In this document: positions 1 to 9,755 of the stretch, piece after piece | How the letters are laid out: every line of letters begins with the position of its first letter | How positions within the stretch are numbered: the first letter of the stretch is position 1 | Assembly (NCBI RefSeq): GCF_012489685.1 | Contig: NC_080044.1 | Span: 33,349,021 to 33,413,020 of the forward strand | Source of the DNA: Lotus japonicus | Lineage: Eukaryota > Streptophyta > Magnoliopsida > Fabales > Fabaceae | Reading direction: 5' to 3' | DNA: 64,000 nucleotides | Translations under genes and position numbers: made by a program | The notes under the pieces: model-generated | Seen by the model: only the letters and a program-made list of their open reading frames with translations | Databases searched by the model: none | What the model was told of the DNA's origin: nothing

Positions 1-19
1 GATCAGCAACGTCTCTCAA

Positions 20-238
20 GACGGGACAATCACGCGGGACCACACCCACCTCATTGCCACTTTACGCCACTCCGGACGGGACAATCGCGTGGGACCACAC
101 CCACCTCATCGCCACTTTAGAACATCTCGAAAGATGGGACAATCCCGCGGGACCACACCCACCTCATTGCCACTTTATAACGCCTCGAAAGACGGGACAA
201 TCACGTGGGACCACACCCACCTCATCGCCACTTAAGAA
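20..238. repeat. Tandem repeat, about 58-bp unit, four copies, inside LTR K
   Basis: Copies begin GAYGGGACAATC at 20, 75, 133 and 191, so the period is 55-58 bp. Each carries GGGACCACACCCACCTCAT. The variable core reads CACGCGG, CGCGTGG, CCCGCGG and CACGTGG. The tract sits about 2.1 kb into the LTR, close to where LTR A has its own unrelated tandem repeats. Confidence 0.9.
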
Positions 239-1584
239 CCAAAGCCTATATGCCAAGTCAGTCAACAACAATCCCCAAACCAATGATTAATTCGGAGTAA
301 CCACATGTTATTCCTATTATCAACGAACATAACTCAATTCAATTGCATACCAACTCAGTTCAATGACAGAAACCCGTAAGCGGCCGAAGCCTCTCAGAAA
401 ACGGAGACACACGTCTCAATAAGTTTACTCGGCCGAAGCCTTCAGAAAACATTTGGCACAAGCCTCAGAAACAGTCAATATAAGCAAGCATACAACATTG
501 CAAGCATAATAATCATAATCCAATGCCAATCAATATAAACATCTTCATCTCAAACGCAGGCAGTGCGATAAAAGCAGGCAAGACTCAAAGACACTCTAAA
601 ACCGAGTTACCCTTACCTTCGTGAGTAGAAGTTGGGCATGGAAGTTGTGAACCTAGAACAAGGAAACACAATCATCAACACAAGCCCTACTAGAAGTAAC
701 ACTATCTAATAACGCTAATCGAAACCGGAAAGAAAGCTTTTAAAGCTTCAGAGTTCCTCTTAAGGCACGAATTGACAACGGAACTTCGTTCGCTAAAACG
801 AGCATAACTCGAGCTACAGAACTCGGAATGACATGAAACCAGCGCCAAAATTTCGACAATCAAAAGAGCTACGCAATGGCTCAGGTCATAGAGACTCAAA
901 AATTATTTTTGGACACGGTACCCTAAGCAATAGGTTTCGGCCACTATGTAAAATAGGGTTTCCGAACTTTTTCTTCGGTCTAAATCGATTCCTAGGTATT
1001 CCTAGGCGATATCTAGGCCAGGGAAACTCTCAGAAAAATTATCGGGTCGAAAACTGTCGCAGGGGTATTTTGGTCAATATTTTTAGCTCAAAAATTCAAA
1101 ACTGAAATTTCGAAAAACAAATTAGATGGGGTCGACACCAACGACGATTATGACGACTAATCCTACTAACGCTAAGCTCAGTCGAGAGTTTTAAGCCCAA
1201 AAGACGGAACTTTAGCCAAAAATGGGTATTTCCTACAGAAATGAATTCCGGCGGCATTTCGGCGACATTCGGCAAAATGTAATCCGCTAAACATGCTCAG
1301 GGGCACGCAGGGAATAAGTTTAGACACTAAAATCAAGTTATTTGGACAGTTTTACAAAAAGCTCAAAACTTTGAGCACAGAAAGACATAGAGAAAAGCGA
1401 CAAAATTTAAGATCAGAAGAAAGAAATAACATCAGTACCTTGAGGCCTACGCGTAGCAACGAACAGAGCGACGATCAGGCAAGAACCGGAAAAAATCAAA
1501 TCTCTTCCTTTCCTCCAAGAAGTTCACGGCCGTGTGTGTGTGTTGTGTGATTTTTTTTTTGATTTTTTTCATTTTTTGAAGTCC

Positions 1585-1592
1585 TATTTATA
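1585..1592 (-). promoter_or_regulatory. TATA box of LTR K
   Basis: The minus strand reads CCTATAAATAGG. The matching CCTATAAATAGG occurs in LTR A (24830) and in the solo LTR G (47781), each ahead of the LTR leader. Transcription would start near 1555 on the minus strand. Confidence 0.6.
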
Positions 1593-2308
1593 GGAAATTG
1601 AAAACGTGAGAAAATGATTATTTCGCGATTCCGATTTTTCCTACTGATTCCAACGTATTTTAGACACGATATTCTTCCCGCTGAATCTTCTAATTCTTCA
1701 AAGAAATATCAGTATGATTTTTGGTTTTCGAGGCTTGTTTTTTAATGTTTACCGGCTTAAAATGCACTTTATGCACTTTTTGATTTTGACCTCGGATGCA
1801 GAAACTTCCTTCTGAAGAAAGATTTGGAACGTCGATTAGAGTGGGCATTCGCGTGTGGAATCTTCGTTTGAAGCTCCGAATAGAAAAAGTCTTCATCGTA
1901 GGTTAATTTAATAGCTCTAGAAAAACCAGGGATTCAGTTTCGGCAAACCTCCCGGTATCGGAAATGAGTGTTCGTAAATTCCAGGGTTTCGTATCGAAAC
2001 GCTTATTATGGAAGGATTAAGAGAAGTTCTAACATTTCTCTGAAGATTTTTGGAATTAGTTTCCCATCGTGTCTTTAAGTGCAAATTAGTCGTTTACTAA
2101 CGGTTTTGCCCTAAGGCAGAAATGAATGAAACTCGTGCCGTAGCCTATAACGACTATGTTACTATTCTTAGTCATTTCCTGAACTTTCCTCTTCTTAATA
2201 TTAATCCAAACATTAAACACGAGTCAAGTTCCTCTCACGCTTACACAGAATCCTATGCGTGAGCTGGAAATCATTTATCTATTTAATTCTAAAATTTTGG
2301 GTCTTACA

Positions 2309-2777
2309 TCTTACCCACATATTCGCTCACTTTATTTTCAAAGTGGGCTATCAGTAAACCACCTAGATTTAACTCTATGGTGGACAAGAACTAGCAATTA
2401 ACTAACTCTTCTGGGGTTTAGGCATCATCGGGAATCTTGATGATAACTTCATATTGGTTCGTCCAATAGAATGGAAATCAAGGACTTCCATCATCAAAGT
2501 AAAAAACGTCTTTACATCTCTCGGTTTCTTGGAGTTTGAAAAATTTTCCTTTAAATTGTTTGTAGTGGCTTTTGAACAGAGTAAATAGACCCATTTCTCT
2601 AGCAGTGGCAAGAGAAAGGTATTCACCTTTAACGCTTCGCCTGCATGTTTCAAAGAAATAGAAAAACTTATTGCAAGTGGGTTCTATTCCTAGGGCGACA
2701 CATAAGATCTCAAAGGCCTTTAGGTTCACCCAAGCATTACACTGAAGTTGGGTAGGGGCCACCTTCAGAATGGTTAG
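2309..2777 (-). pseudogene. Host gene with putative gypsy-type transposon domain, 3' part
   Basis: Minus-strand coding starts at the TSD (2773-2777) and reads ILKVAPTQLQCNAW, then FEILCVALGIEP and FFYFFETCRR. This pattern resembles the Pfam 'putative gypsy type transposon' domain (PF04195), recognised from memory. The frame joins exactly to the 5' part at 62423-62742 when element C and one GTTAG are removed. The frame is broken by TGA after FYFDDGSP near 2477, with family-like sequence continuing beyond, and element K cuts it off at 2308. The gene therefore has at least two lesions besides the C insertion. The family is abundant in plant genomes and may itself be transposon-borne, so 'host' here means only the sequence that C entered. 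Confidence 0.6.
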
Positions 2778-3973
2778 TGAAGGTATGAAAAACGATAGAA
2801 AGGGGGGGGGGGGTTGAATAACGTTTTACAACTAAAAACTCAATCCACTTGAGATTTAGATAAATCTCTTTGAACACCAAAGATAAGAGTGCAGAGATAA
2901 GAGATAAGGAAAGCACACAAATGATTTTATCCTGGTTCACTTGATAAATCCCTCAAGCTAATCCAGTCCACCCGTTAAGGTGATTTCTTCCTTCTTAGAA
3001 TGAAGGCAATCCACTAATCAGAGTTTTGTTACAACTGCACTTGCTACCTGCAAAGTGACTAACAATACACTGACTTAGCTCTCACTAAGATTCACTCTTT
3101 TAGTCTTCTCTAGGATTCGATCAATCTTGATCTCCTAAAGGTAAAACAAACAACTGTTTGAAAGTATTGGGTTTAGAAATAAGTGCTTCTACAAAGTTGA
3201 TAGTAAACATACTTAGTTCTATTTTAAGAAAGATTTCTAAGAAGATTTTGAATATTTCTTGCGCGTGAGTAAGTTTCTTAGGTGACATCTTTCAATCTTC
3301 AGCCTCTTTATATACTCCAAGGATTAGGGTTTGAACGTTGCATGGAGATGCTACCGTTGGAGGGCAGATCAGGAATTTCCAAGTTCTGCTATGGCTGAAT
3401 CAGTTAGGTAAGGTCGTCAGGAATGGTACAATTGCTTTTGTACTTTGGATAGCGACATGACCTTCAACCTTGTTGACTTCTGATCAGAGGGATGCTTCAT
3501 CTTGGAACTTGTGAAGCTTGATGATCAGAGTCAGAGGGAAGCTTGGATCCTCTGACCTTTGTACCTCCTGCTTCTGGACTCAAAGGAGAAGTACTTGGTC
3601 TTCAGAGCCAGCTTACTCTTGGATTTCAGAGTCTTCACTACTCAGCTTCTGATGCTTCAGAGCTTCTGATCCTTCAGAGCGTCTGATCCTTCAGAGCTTC
3701 TAGTGAGCTGAATCCATATCAGAGCTTTGTAATCTTCAGATCTTCTGAAGCTTGAACTACTGTTCAGATTGAACATAGTACGTGCGAAAGCGTTGCAGAG
3801 GTTACTCTTTGAGCATTGTGCTTCTGATTTTTGTGAGATAGGTCCAGAGTCTTGGCCTGTCATTTGAACACTCAGAAAACAAAGTTAGAGTACCATAATT
3901 GTTCATACTTAATAGTTAACTTGTAATCATCAAAACATAGAGTTGTACTACTAGATCAAAACTTGATCTTACA
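2778..3973 (-). repeat. 3' LTR of element C
   Basis: The LTR is 1196 bp and homologous to the D LTRs. It starts TGAAGGTATG and ends GATCTTACA in plus reading. A minus TATA box (TATATAAA) is at 3307-3314, ahead of a leader beginning near 3280. The segment 3610-3740 is rich in TCTTCAGAG/CTTCTGA short repeats. The polypurine tract abuts its right end, which fixes it as the 3' LTR of a minus-strand element. Confidence 0.9.
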
Positions 3974-4716
3974 ATCTCCCCCTTTTTGATGATGACAAAA
4001 CCAAGTATTTTGATGAACAATTCTTAAACAATAAACTGAATTCACTCAGAGTTTAGAGAATAGAGAAAAACTTATCCTGAGGTGAATGGTTTATGTTGCT
4101 CATTTTGAATCTAAGTCACAGCTTGATTCTGAGCTTAGCTCCCCCTGAATCTAAGACTTAATGAAAAAAAAAAATACCTAGATTCTGAGCTAAATCATAA
4201 GAGTTCAGAGTAAGAATGTATGACATAGATAAGATAAAATAATCAGAGCGCATAAGTATTCAGAGTCATGAGCAGAGTAAAGGTATCAGAGTCAACTAGT
4301 ATCACTTCAAAGGAAGTGAAAATGTATTCCTTGTATTTGCCCAGTGACACATCTATGGTCATAAAGGTGGAACTCTTAAATTCTCCAAAAGAAAAAGAAA
4401 TCACACTAAACAGCTTACACATCAATAATTGGGTTATACTCCCCCTTTTTGTCATAAGCAAAAAGCATGGGGTGTGAAAAACTTAGCTTGAAGTACAAGG
4501 TACTCCCCCTTAGAGAAGGTCTAAATTTCAAAAGATGGAGAGAAAAAAAAAATTAATGAAAACGTATTTAATTAATGCATATGCAGAAGAGTAAATGAAG
4601 AGGTTGAACGTTTACCACCGACCAAGGAATTAAGGCAAACTTCTGTTACCAATATATAAACCTCGAGAAACTGCTTCAGCATTAACTTCTGTAGACTGAA
4701 CTGAGCGTATAAATAG
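3974..4716 (-). other. 3' non-coding region of C with four polypurine tracts
   Basis: No coding is seen. On the minus strand GGGGGAG tracts occur at 3976-3988 (the PPT next to the LTR), near 4139-4146, at 4439-4450 and at 4503-4510. The same four recur at nearly equal spacing in D. The right end of this stretch holds the TATA box of the antisense ORF and was cut by element H at 4716. Confidence 0.7.
4708..4715 (+). promoter_or_regulatory. TATA box of the C antisense ORF, separated from it by element H
   Basis: GCGTATAAATAG lies on the plus strand. With H removed (4716 joined to 12419) it ends 55 bp before the ATG at 12473, a normal plant TATA-to-start distance. H duplicated AATAG from within this box. 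The D counterpart reads GCTTATGTAAAG, a weaker match. Confidence 0.5.
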
Positions 4717-7103
4717 TGTAACGCCCCGATTTCTCGAGTGTTACACAGTAACTAATTAACCAATTTTCATAAAGAGTTTTTGTTCATTCACTTATGAATC
4801 TTGAATTAAATGACAAAAGTTCTAATATTGCGAAACTCTTAAAAACTATACCAAATTAACTTGCGGAATACATAAAAGCCAATGTGAACTCAAATTCATT
4901 AAACAGCGGAGATGTATAAAATATTTATCCCAAAAGCTCATCGTCGGATGGGTTCATCTCATTCCAAGGATCGTCGGTCACCTTGGGAAGCTCTTCCTCT
5001 GGCTCCAGCTCGGACTCCTCATCATCATGGCTCAACTTCCAGGAAGTCACCGTGTTCGTAGTCAGCACCATCTACCCCCCCCCCATATAACAAATAAACA
5101 AGTAGCGCAAGGGTCAGGTCGACAGCAAAATACATAATACTCAATAATCATCACAGATAAATTAAAAATCGATTATGGGTTTTCATCAATGGTTAGTTAG
5201 TTAGGCTAACAGATTCCTCACTTCACACAACCACCTCAACACCAATGGCCAAATCACGATCATCCGCAGATGAACAATTCTCGGAGGGGACACACCGTAC
5301 AACCCTCAATCACGTGGGGACACACCGTACAACCCACAAACACCCTCGCGTGCAAGTAACCGTTTGTCTCTAACGGTACCATCGTTCTCATGGTCCATAG
5401 TCATCACTAGACCTATGTTCCAATTACATCACATTTTACTTTTTACTTGCAAACGAGTTATTTCTCTTTCTCTTATATTGAGGCTCTAAGTCAAGTCTTC
5501 CTAGAGTCTTTTATTCTCTTCACAAAACTAAGATAGCAACACAACATTCACAGTGCACAAAAGGGAATTACGGCTAGGTGAGCGACCCTTTTGTACAAAT
5601 AACCAATTAAACAATGTGAAATCATTTAAGAATAGCCATATACATAAAATCATGCATATTATGTCACAACATCACCACAAGGCAAGTACCAAGGCTCATG
5701 AAATCAAGCTTAACAGCATATAACTCACAGCATCTCCTAAACACATGTTCCTAACAAAACTTCAAAACATTTTTGCAACTCAACATATTGACAGCAGAAA
5801 AAGCTTTCACAAAAACAGAGCCACAAAATGCATCTTTCAACCAAAAATCACGTATGATACCTTTATGGAAAGCTATTTTAAATATCTACAACTATCTAGT
5901 TACACACTTGTTCATTTGAGTCCCAGAATTAGGTGATATTAGGCCTTAAAGCTTACTGTCCGGAACAGAAAAGACAGCAGGTGTAACAGTTACTAAAAAC
6001 GACCTCCAGATCACATTACTAAACCAAAAATTATGATGTTTATACGTCTGGAAAGCTATTTCGAAAATATACAACTTTCATTCTAATCACTTTTTCATTT
6101 GACGATCATAAATAGGTGAAAAGGGGCTCTGAAGTCCGCTGTCCAGTACAGGAAACTGGCAGCGAAACTCCCAGCTCTAGTTTAAGCTATAAACCATTTC
6201 AGCCCAAGGCTTTAAGCTATGTTCCAGCATTAAAAATCAAATCACATAGGTCTCATATCATAATAGTACAGCAAGCAAACTTCCAACCCAAACCCTCAAG
6301 CAAACCCTCAACAATCAAGATTTTTCACAACCAAATATAGCAACAAGTCCCTAACAAACTACCCAAGTCCTAGGACCAGCCCTTACCTAGGTCTTAAAGC
6401 TTGAAAACAGAGGAGAATGAAGATGGTTTCTTGCTGTCCCAGTTCCCTTTCTCTCCCCCCTTGCTCTCGGTCTCTCTCTCCCACTTGCGATCTCCTCCTC
6501 TCTCGCGTGCGGTTGGCGGAGGTGGCGGCTAGTGCGGCCTCCTCTTCCTCTCTCGTGAGTTCTCTCCTTTCCCTCTCTGTTGTTACATGAAGTATGGAGT
6601 AGGGGTGCACTTCTATTTCTGATTGCAAAAGAAAACAAGGGTTTTCTCCTTCCTTTACTCCCTTATCATACACGGCCAACACTTATTTGGGCTAGGGTTT
6701 GCTTTTCTCTTAGCCCAAACCCATAGTAACCTTGACCCACTAATCCCTCAACTAATCAGGCCTGATCACACTTAAAACCTGGACCCCTCTTAGTAATTTC
6801 ACAATTAAACTCGGAATTAAAATAAAACAATTCGCTGGTACTGTACAGCCAGAACCATCGTCTCTAAAACGTGAATATCTCGAGCTACAGAGGTCGGAAT
6901 GACCTGACTCCAGTTTGAGAATTTTCTTAACTTAAAGGGCTACAAATCTCATGAAGGAAGTGTTCCCAAATGAGGTCGTTAAGACCCTCTAAAAGTTCAC
7001 ACAATGTGACAGCTAAAATCTGTCAAAACTCAAACTTAACCAAAATCTCATTTTATTCAATCGATCATCAAAGCATTACAAAAATAAGGTCTAGGGCCTT
7101 ACA
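4717..7103 (-). repeat. 3' LTR of element H
   Basis: The LTR is 2387 bp. It contains a shortened leader ORF (start 5071; 48 codons because of the 230-bp deletion), an inferred intron 5072-6386 with donor CTAG|GTAAGG, the CT-rich leader (6400-6590) and the conserved U3 block (about 6837-7000). Confidence 0.85.
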
Positions 7104-7124
7104 ATACCACCCTCCTTAAAAATT

Positions 7125-7140
7125 GTTTCGTCCTCGAAAC
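7125..7140 (-). promoter_or_regulatory. Hairpin and polypurine tract at the 3' end of H interior
   Basis: The minus strand reads GTTTCGAGGACGAAAC, a near-perfect stem with a short loop, followed by TTTTTAAGGAGGGTGGTAT up to the LTR. The same arrangement occurs in A, B and F. Confidence 0.7.
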
Positions 7141-7669
7141 TACTATAGGAATACACACCACGCTTCCATTGCGCCATCGGATATTCCCTACAAATTTCTC
7201 AGTCGTCTCGACGCATAGGTTATTTTCCTTAGTCTCATCTTTATGGTTTTCACGTGACATTGCTAGTGGTCTGGTTCCACATCATTTTCACAAAGGGAAA
7301 CTCTCTCTCTTTAACGTTCCTGTCACAGTCCAACACCAACTATCATTCCTATTACCATTTTCCAATATCAAGTTGATCAGGCTCAATATCTAAAAGATGA
7401 CAACTAGAAAAATAATTGGTAAGGATGTTCGAGTCACTCTCATTTCACTGTCTATAACCTAGACACTCGTCGTAGAACCTCACGGAACTCTTCCGTTAGA
7501 ACATGACCCAGACTGCCTCACTGCAGTCACACAAAACAACAAAAGTTTAAGTCAAACAGGTGTTATGCTCATGCCGGTACACGCTGGTCGGCGTCCCGTC
7601 CAGGTGATCCAGATGCAACATCAACAGCTTAGACCTGGGAAAACAAACTTTCCAGACACCGAGCTCAAA

Positions 7670-8035
7670 GGTTCCATCCACCAATTCACTCGTTCGGTAG
7701 TTCCATCCACCTCCTAGTCCATTCGACAGTTCCATCCACCATCTGGTTTGTCCGATCTATGGTTCCATCCACCATATACGATCGTTGGTTCCATCCAGCA
7801 ATCCTGTTTTTCCTGATGGTTCCATCCACCATCTCAGTCTGACCAATGGTTCCATCCACCATCTCATCGACCTTGATGGTTCCATCCACCATTTCGATCG
7901 ACGCACTCCGTTCACTGGCTCCATCCGCCATCTCATCGACCTTGATGGTTCCATCCACCATCTCGATCGACGCACTCCATTCACTGGCTCCATCCGCCAT
8001 CTCATCGACCTTGATGGTTCCATCCACCATCTTTG
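7670..8035. repeat. Minisatellite, GGTTCCATCCACCAT units
   Basis: About twelve copies of GGTTCCATCCACCA or close variants are spaced 27-38 bp apart. Long open frames on both strands across it follow from the repeat period and are not taken as genes. Confidence 0.9.
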
Positions 8036-9344
8036 CTAAGTGAGGAAAAATCAAGAGTGTAACACAATCACACAAAACACCACAAAAACGTAAGGAAGAC
8101 ATTGACTCGGTCAGTGTTCTTCCCCACCTCTATGACTTAATAATGTGCATTCAGCACACCAAATCATATCACACACATAAATAAAAAACCATTCACAAAA
8201 TGAAATAATACCAAATATTATTTATTTTACCAATTCTGACACAAAGTCTCGATGTGGTCAGGCGTATCCCACTTGGAGCGCCCATTCCAACCTCAATCTT
8301 TGGTAAGCGACAACCCCTTGATATCTAGCAATCATCTTCAGATAGACCTAGATATCACGCTCGTACTAGGGCACTAGGCGCCAAATCCAAGTCCAATTGA
8401 TCAACCGTTTATAAGCTAATCATCATCTCAATACCTAACAATCCTTACATCATCTCTTGTATCAGAACTATCCTCATTCAGACCTTAAATCAATCTTTCA
8501 CTTATCCTTAAGTCAAATTATAGCTTATTTTTAAGTCTGAAATCTCTGCATAACTCATAATTCATTCCCTTGAAGATCAAACCATAAACTGTGCCTCAAG
8601 GGACTTAGCCCAACTTTCGCTCCCTAGATTTTAATCTTCAAAGGTTCAACTGCTATCGTCACAACTAAAACCATTAAATCTCTTATTCATACCTGACTCT
8701 CAACTCTCAAGGACAATCTTAACCCCTACAGTTTTAATCCAGCTTAGTAAATCTCACTTAGTAATCCTAGCACATTTCTCTGAAATCCATATCAACACTC
8801 TCATGTATTCAACTTATGCTAAAACTTTCTTTCTCTAACTTGATCACTATCATACCAATCAACTTCTTAATCTCTCAATCCAATTCTAACAAACTTTAAG
8901 TCCTACACAATTAGGACAAGAATTTATGGACTTAAAATCTAAACCTTCATCGAGTTCGCACCAATAATGTCCTCTAACTCTTTAACACTTTTTAGATGAA
9001 TATTCATTTCTTAGCACTACGACTTCTTCACAAAGGGCTCAAATACCTAACAAACTCATCTCTCAGATTTGACCAACATCTATCAATTCCTATCAACCTT
9101 TCTATCATGGTCCATCACCAGCTAAAATTCTGAATATCACCCCCCTTCAATATTAAGTCGATTAGGCTTAATATGTCGAAGATAAAAATTTAGAAAAAAG
9201 CACTGGAAAGGTCAATGAGTCCCTATCATCCAGTAGTCTCATAAATTGAGGTCCTATCCAATCGATTCAATTTCTAATACTTCAACCTCAAAAATTATGT
9301 ACCCTTGACATCTCATCTCTGGAATTCATATGTCATTCCACAAA

Positions 9345-9525
9345 GATTCATCCTTAGCTTCTACCTTCGCCTTTTGACACGTCAAACACGTTGATACATA
9401 CTCAACTACTCGTTTTTTTTCATCCCAGGCCACCAGAAATGAAGTTTTAAGTCTTGATACATCTTCGTCATTCCCGGATGAATACTCAATCTACTCTTAT
9501 GACCCTCATCCAAGATCAACTTCCT
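9345..9525 (-). pseudogene. Integrase zinc-finger fragment of element H
   Basis: The minus strand reads [19 protein letters not shown], then [12 protein letters not shown], and, after a frame disturbance near 9406, [14 protein letters not shown]. This is the HHCC zinc-binding region at the start of gypsy integrase, nearly identical to the same region in B (about 20880-21040) and F (about 52220-52390). PR, RT, RNaseH and the DDE core are missing; upstream the fragment runs into unrelated open sequence. It is a relic that helps assign H to the B/F lineage. Confidence 0.85.
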
Positions 9526-9740
9526 CAAAATATCTTGACATAGAGTCAAACACTTAATCTCAAGTATCACGACAATGATACTAATCACAGACATTCTCAC
9601 AGCCAAGCAAACATCTTAGCAAACAAGTCTACCCAATCTCACCGCGGAAACTTTGAAAACACCTTTATAAAAAAAAAAACACCAACGAGTTCGAAAAATC
9701 GTAAGCCCAAAACCCTTAGTGCTCTGGTTTCCCAACCGGA

Positions 9741-9752
9741 GCTCTGATACCA
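9741..9752 (-). other. Primer-binding site of element H
   Basis: The minus strand reads TGGTATCAGAGC, complementary to the 3' end of initiator methionine tRNA, three bases from the end of the right LTR. Confidence 0.9.
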
Positions 9753-9755
9753 CAA

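Larger units (their letters stand above)
1..2308 (-). mobile_element. Element K: terminal LTR of a Ty3/gypsy element, left end outside window
   Basis: The right edge ends GGGTCTTACA at 2308, which reads TGTAAGACCC on the minus strand, the usual start of a plant gypsy LTR. No PBS or polypurine tract follows, so this is the outer edge of a minus-strand element inserted in the host pseudogene. Read on the minus strand, the first few hundred bases resemble the LTR of element A: CTCACGC, then GTGTAAGCGTGA, then CCTTAGGGC, in the same order. A minus TATA box lies at 1585-1592 and a possible splice donor CTCAAG|GTACTG at 1439/1438. The A LTR is 3.77 kb, so about 1.5 kb of K probably lies left of the window. 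Whether K is a solo LTR or a whole element cannot be told here. No gene of its own is visible. Confidence 0.75.
7104..9755 (-). other. Interior of element H, mostly non-coding
   Basis: In minus order it holds: a leader homologous to that of B (9755-9610), an integrase fragment (9525-9345), about 1.1 kb of non-coding sequence that matches the spacer of element A (about 9300-8560), a minisatellite (8035-7670) and the PPT with its hairpin (7140-7104). Stretches such as ATATTGAAGGGGGGTGATAT (A: ATATTGAGGGGGTGATAT) show the link with A at 29280-29345. Confidence 0.7.

Noticed and set aside
1..240. Regular repeats at the left edge that could be read as a CRISPR array
   Set aside because: There are no distinct unique spacers of equal length; whole 58-bp units repeat, inside a plant LTR.
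4268..4477. Overlapping frames on both strands between polypurine tracts of C
   Set aside because: Not conserved as protein in the equivalent D region (41150-41390), where the frames are broken differently.
7686..8102. Open frames of up to 138 codons across the H minisatellite (repeats of MVDGTIKVDEM)
   Set aside because: Both strands and several frames are open because the unit is repetitive; no start context or homology supports them.
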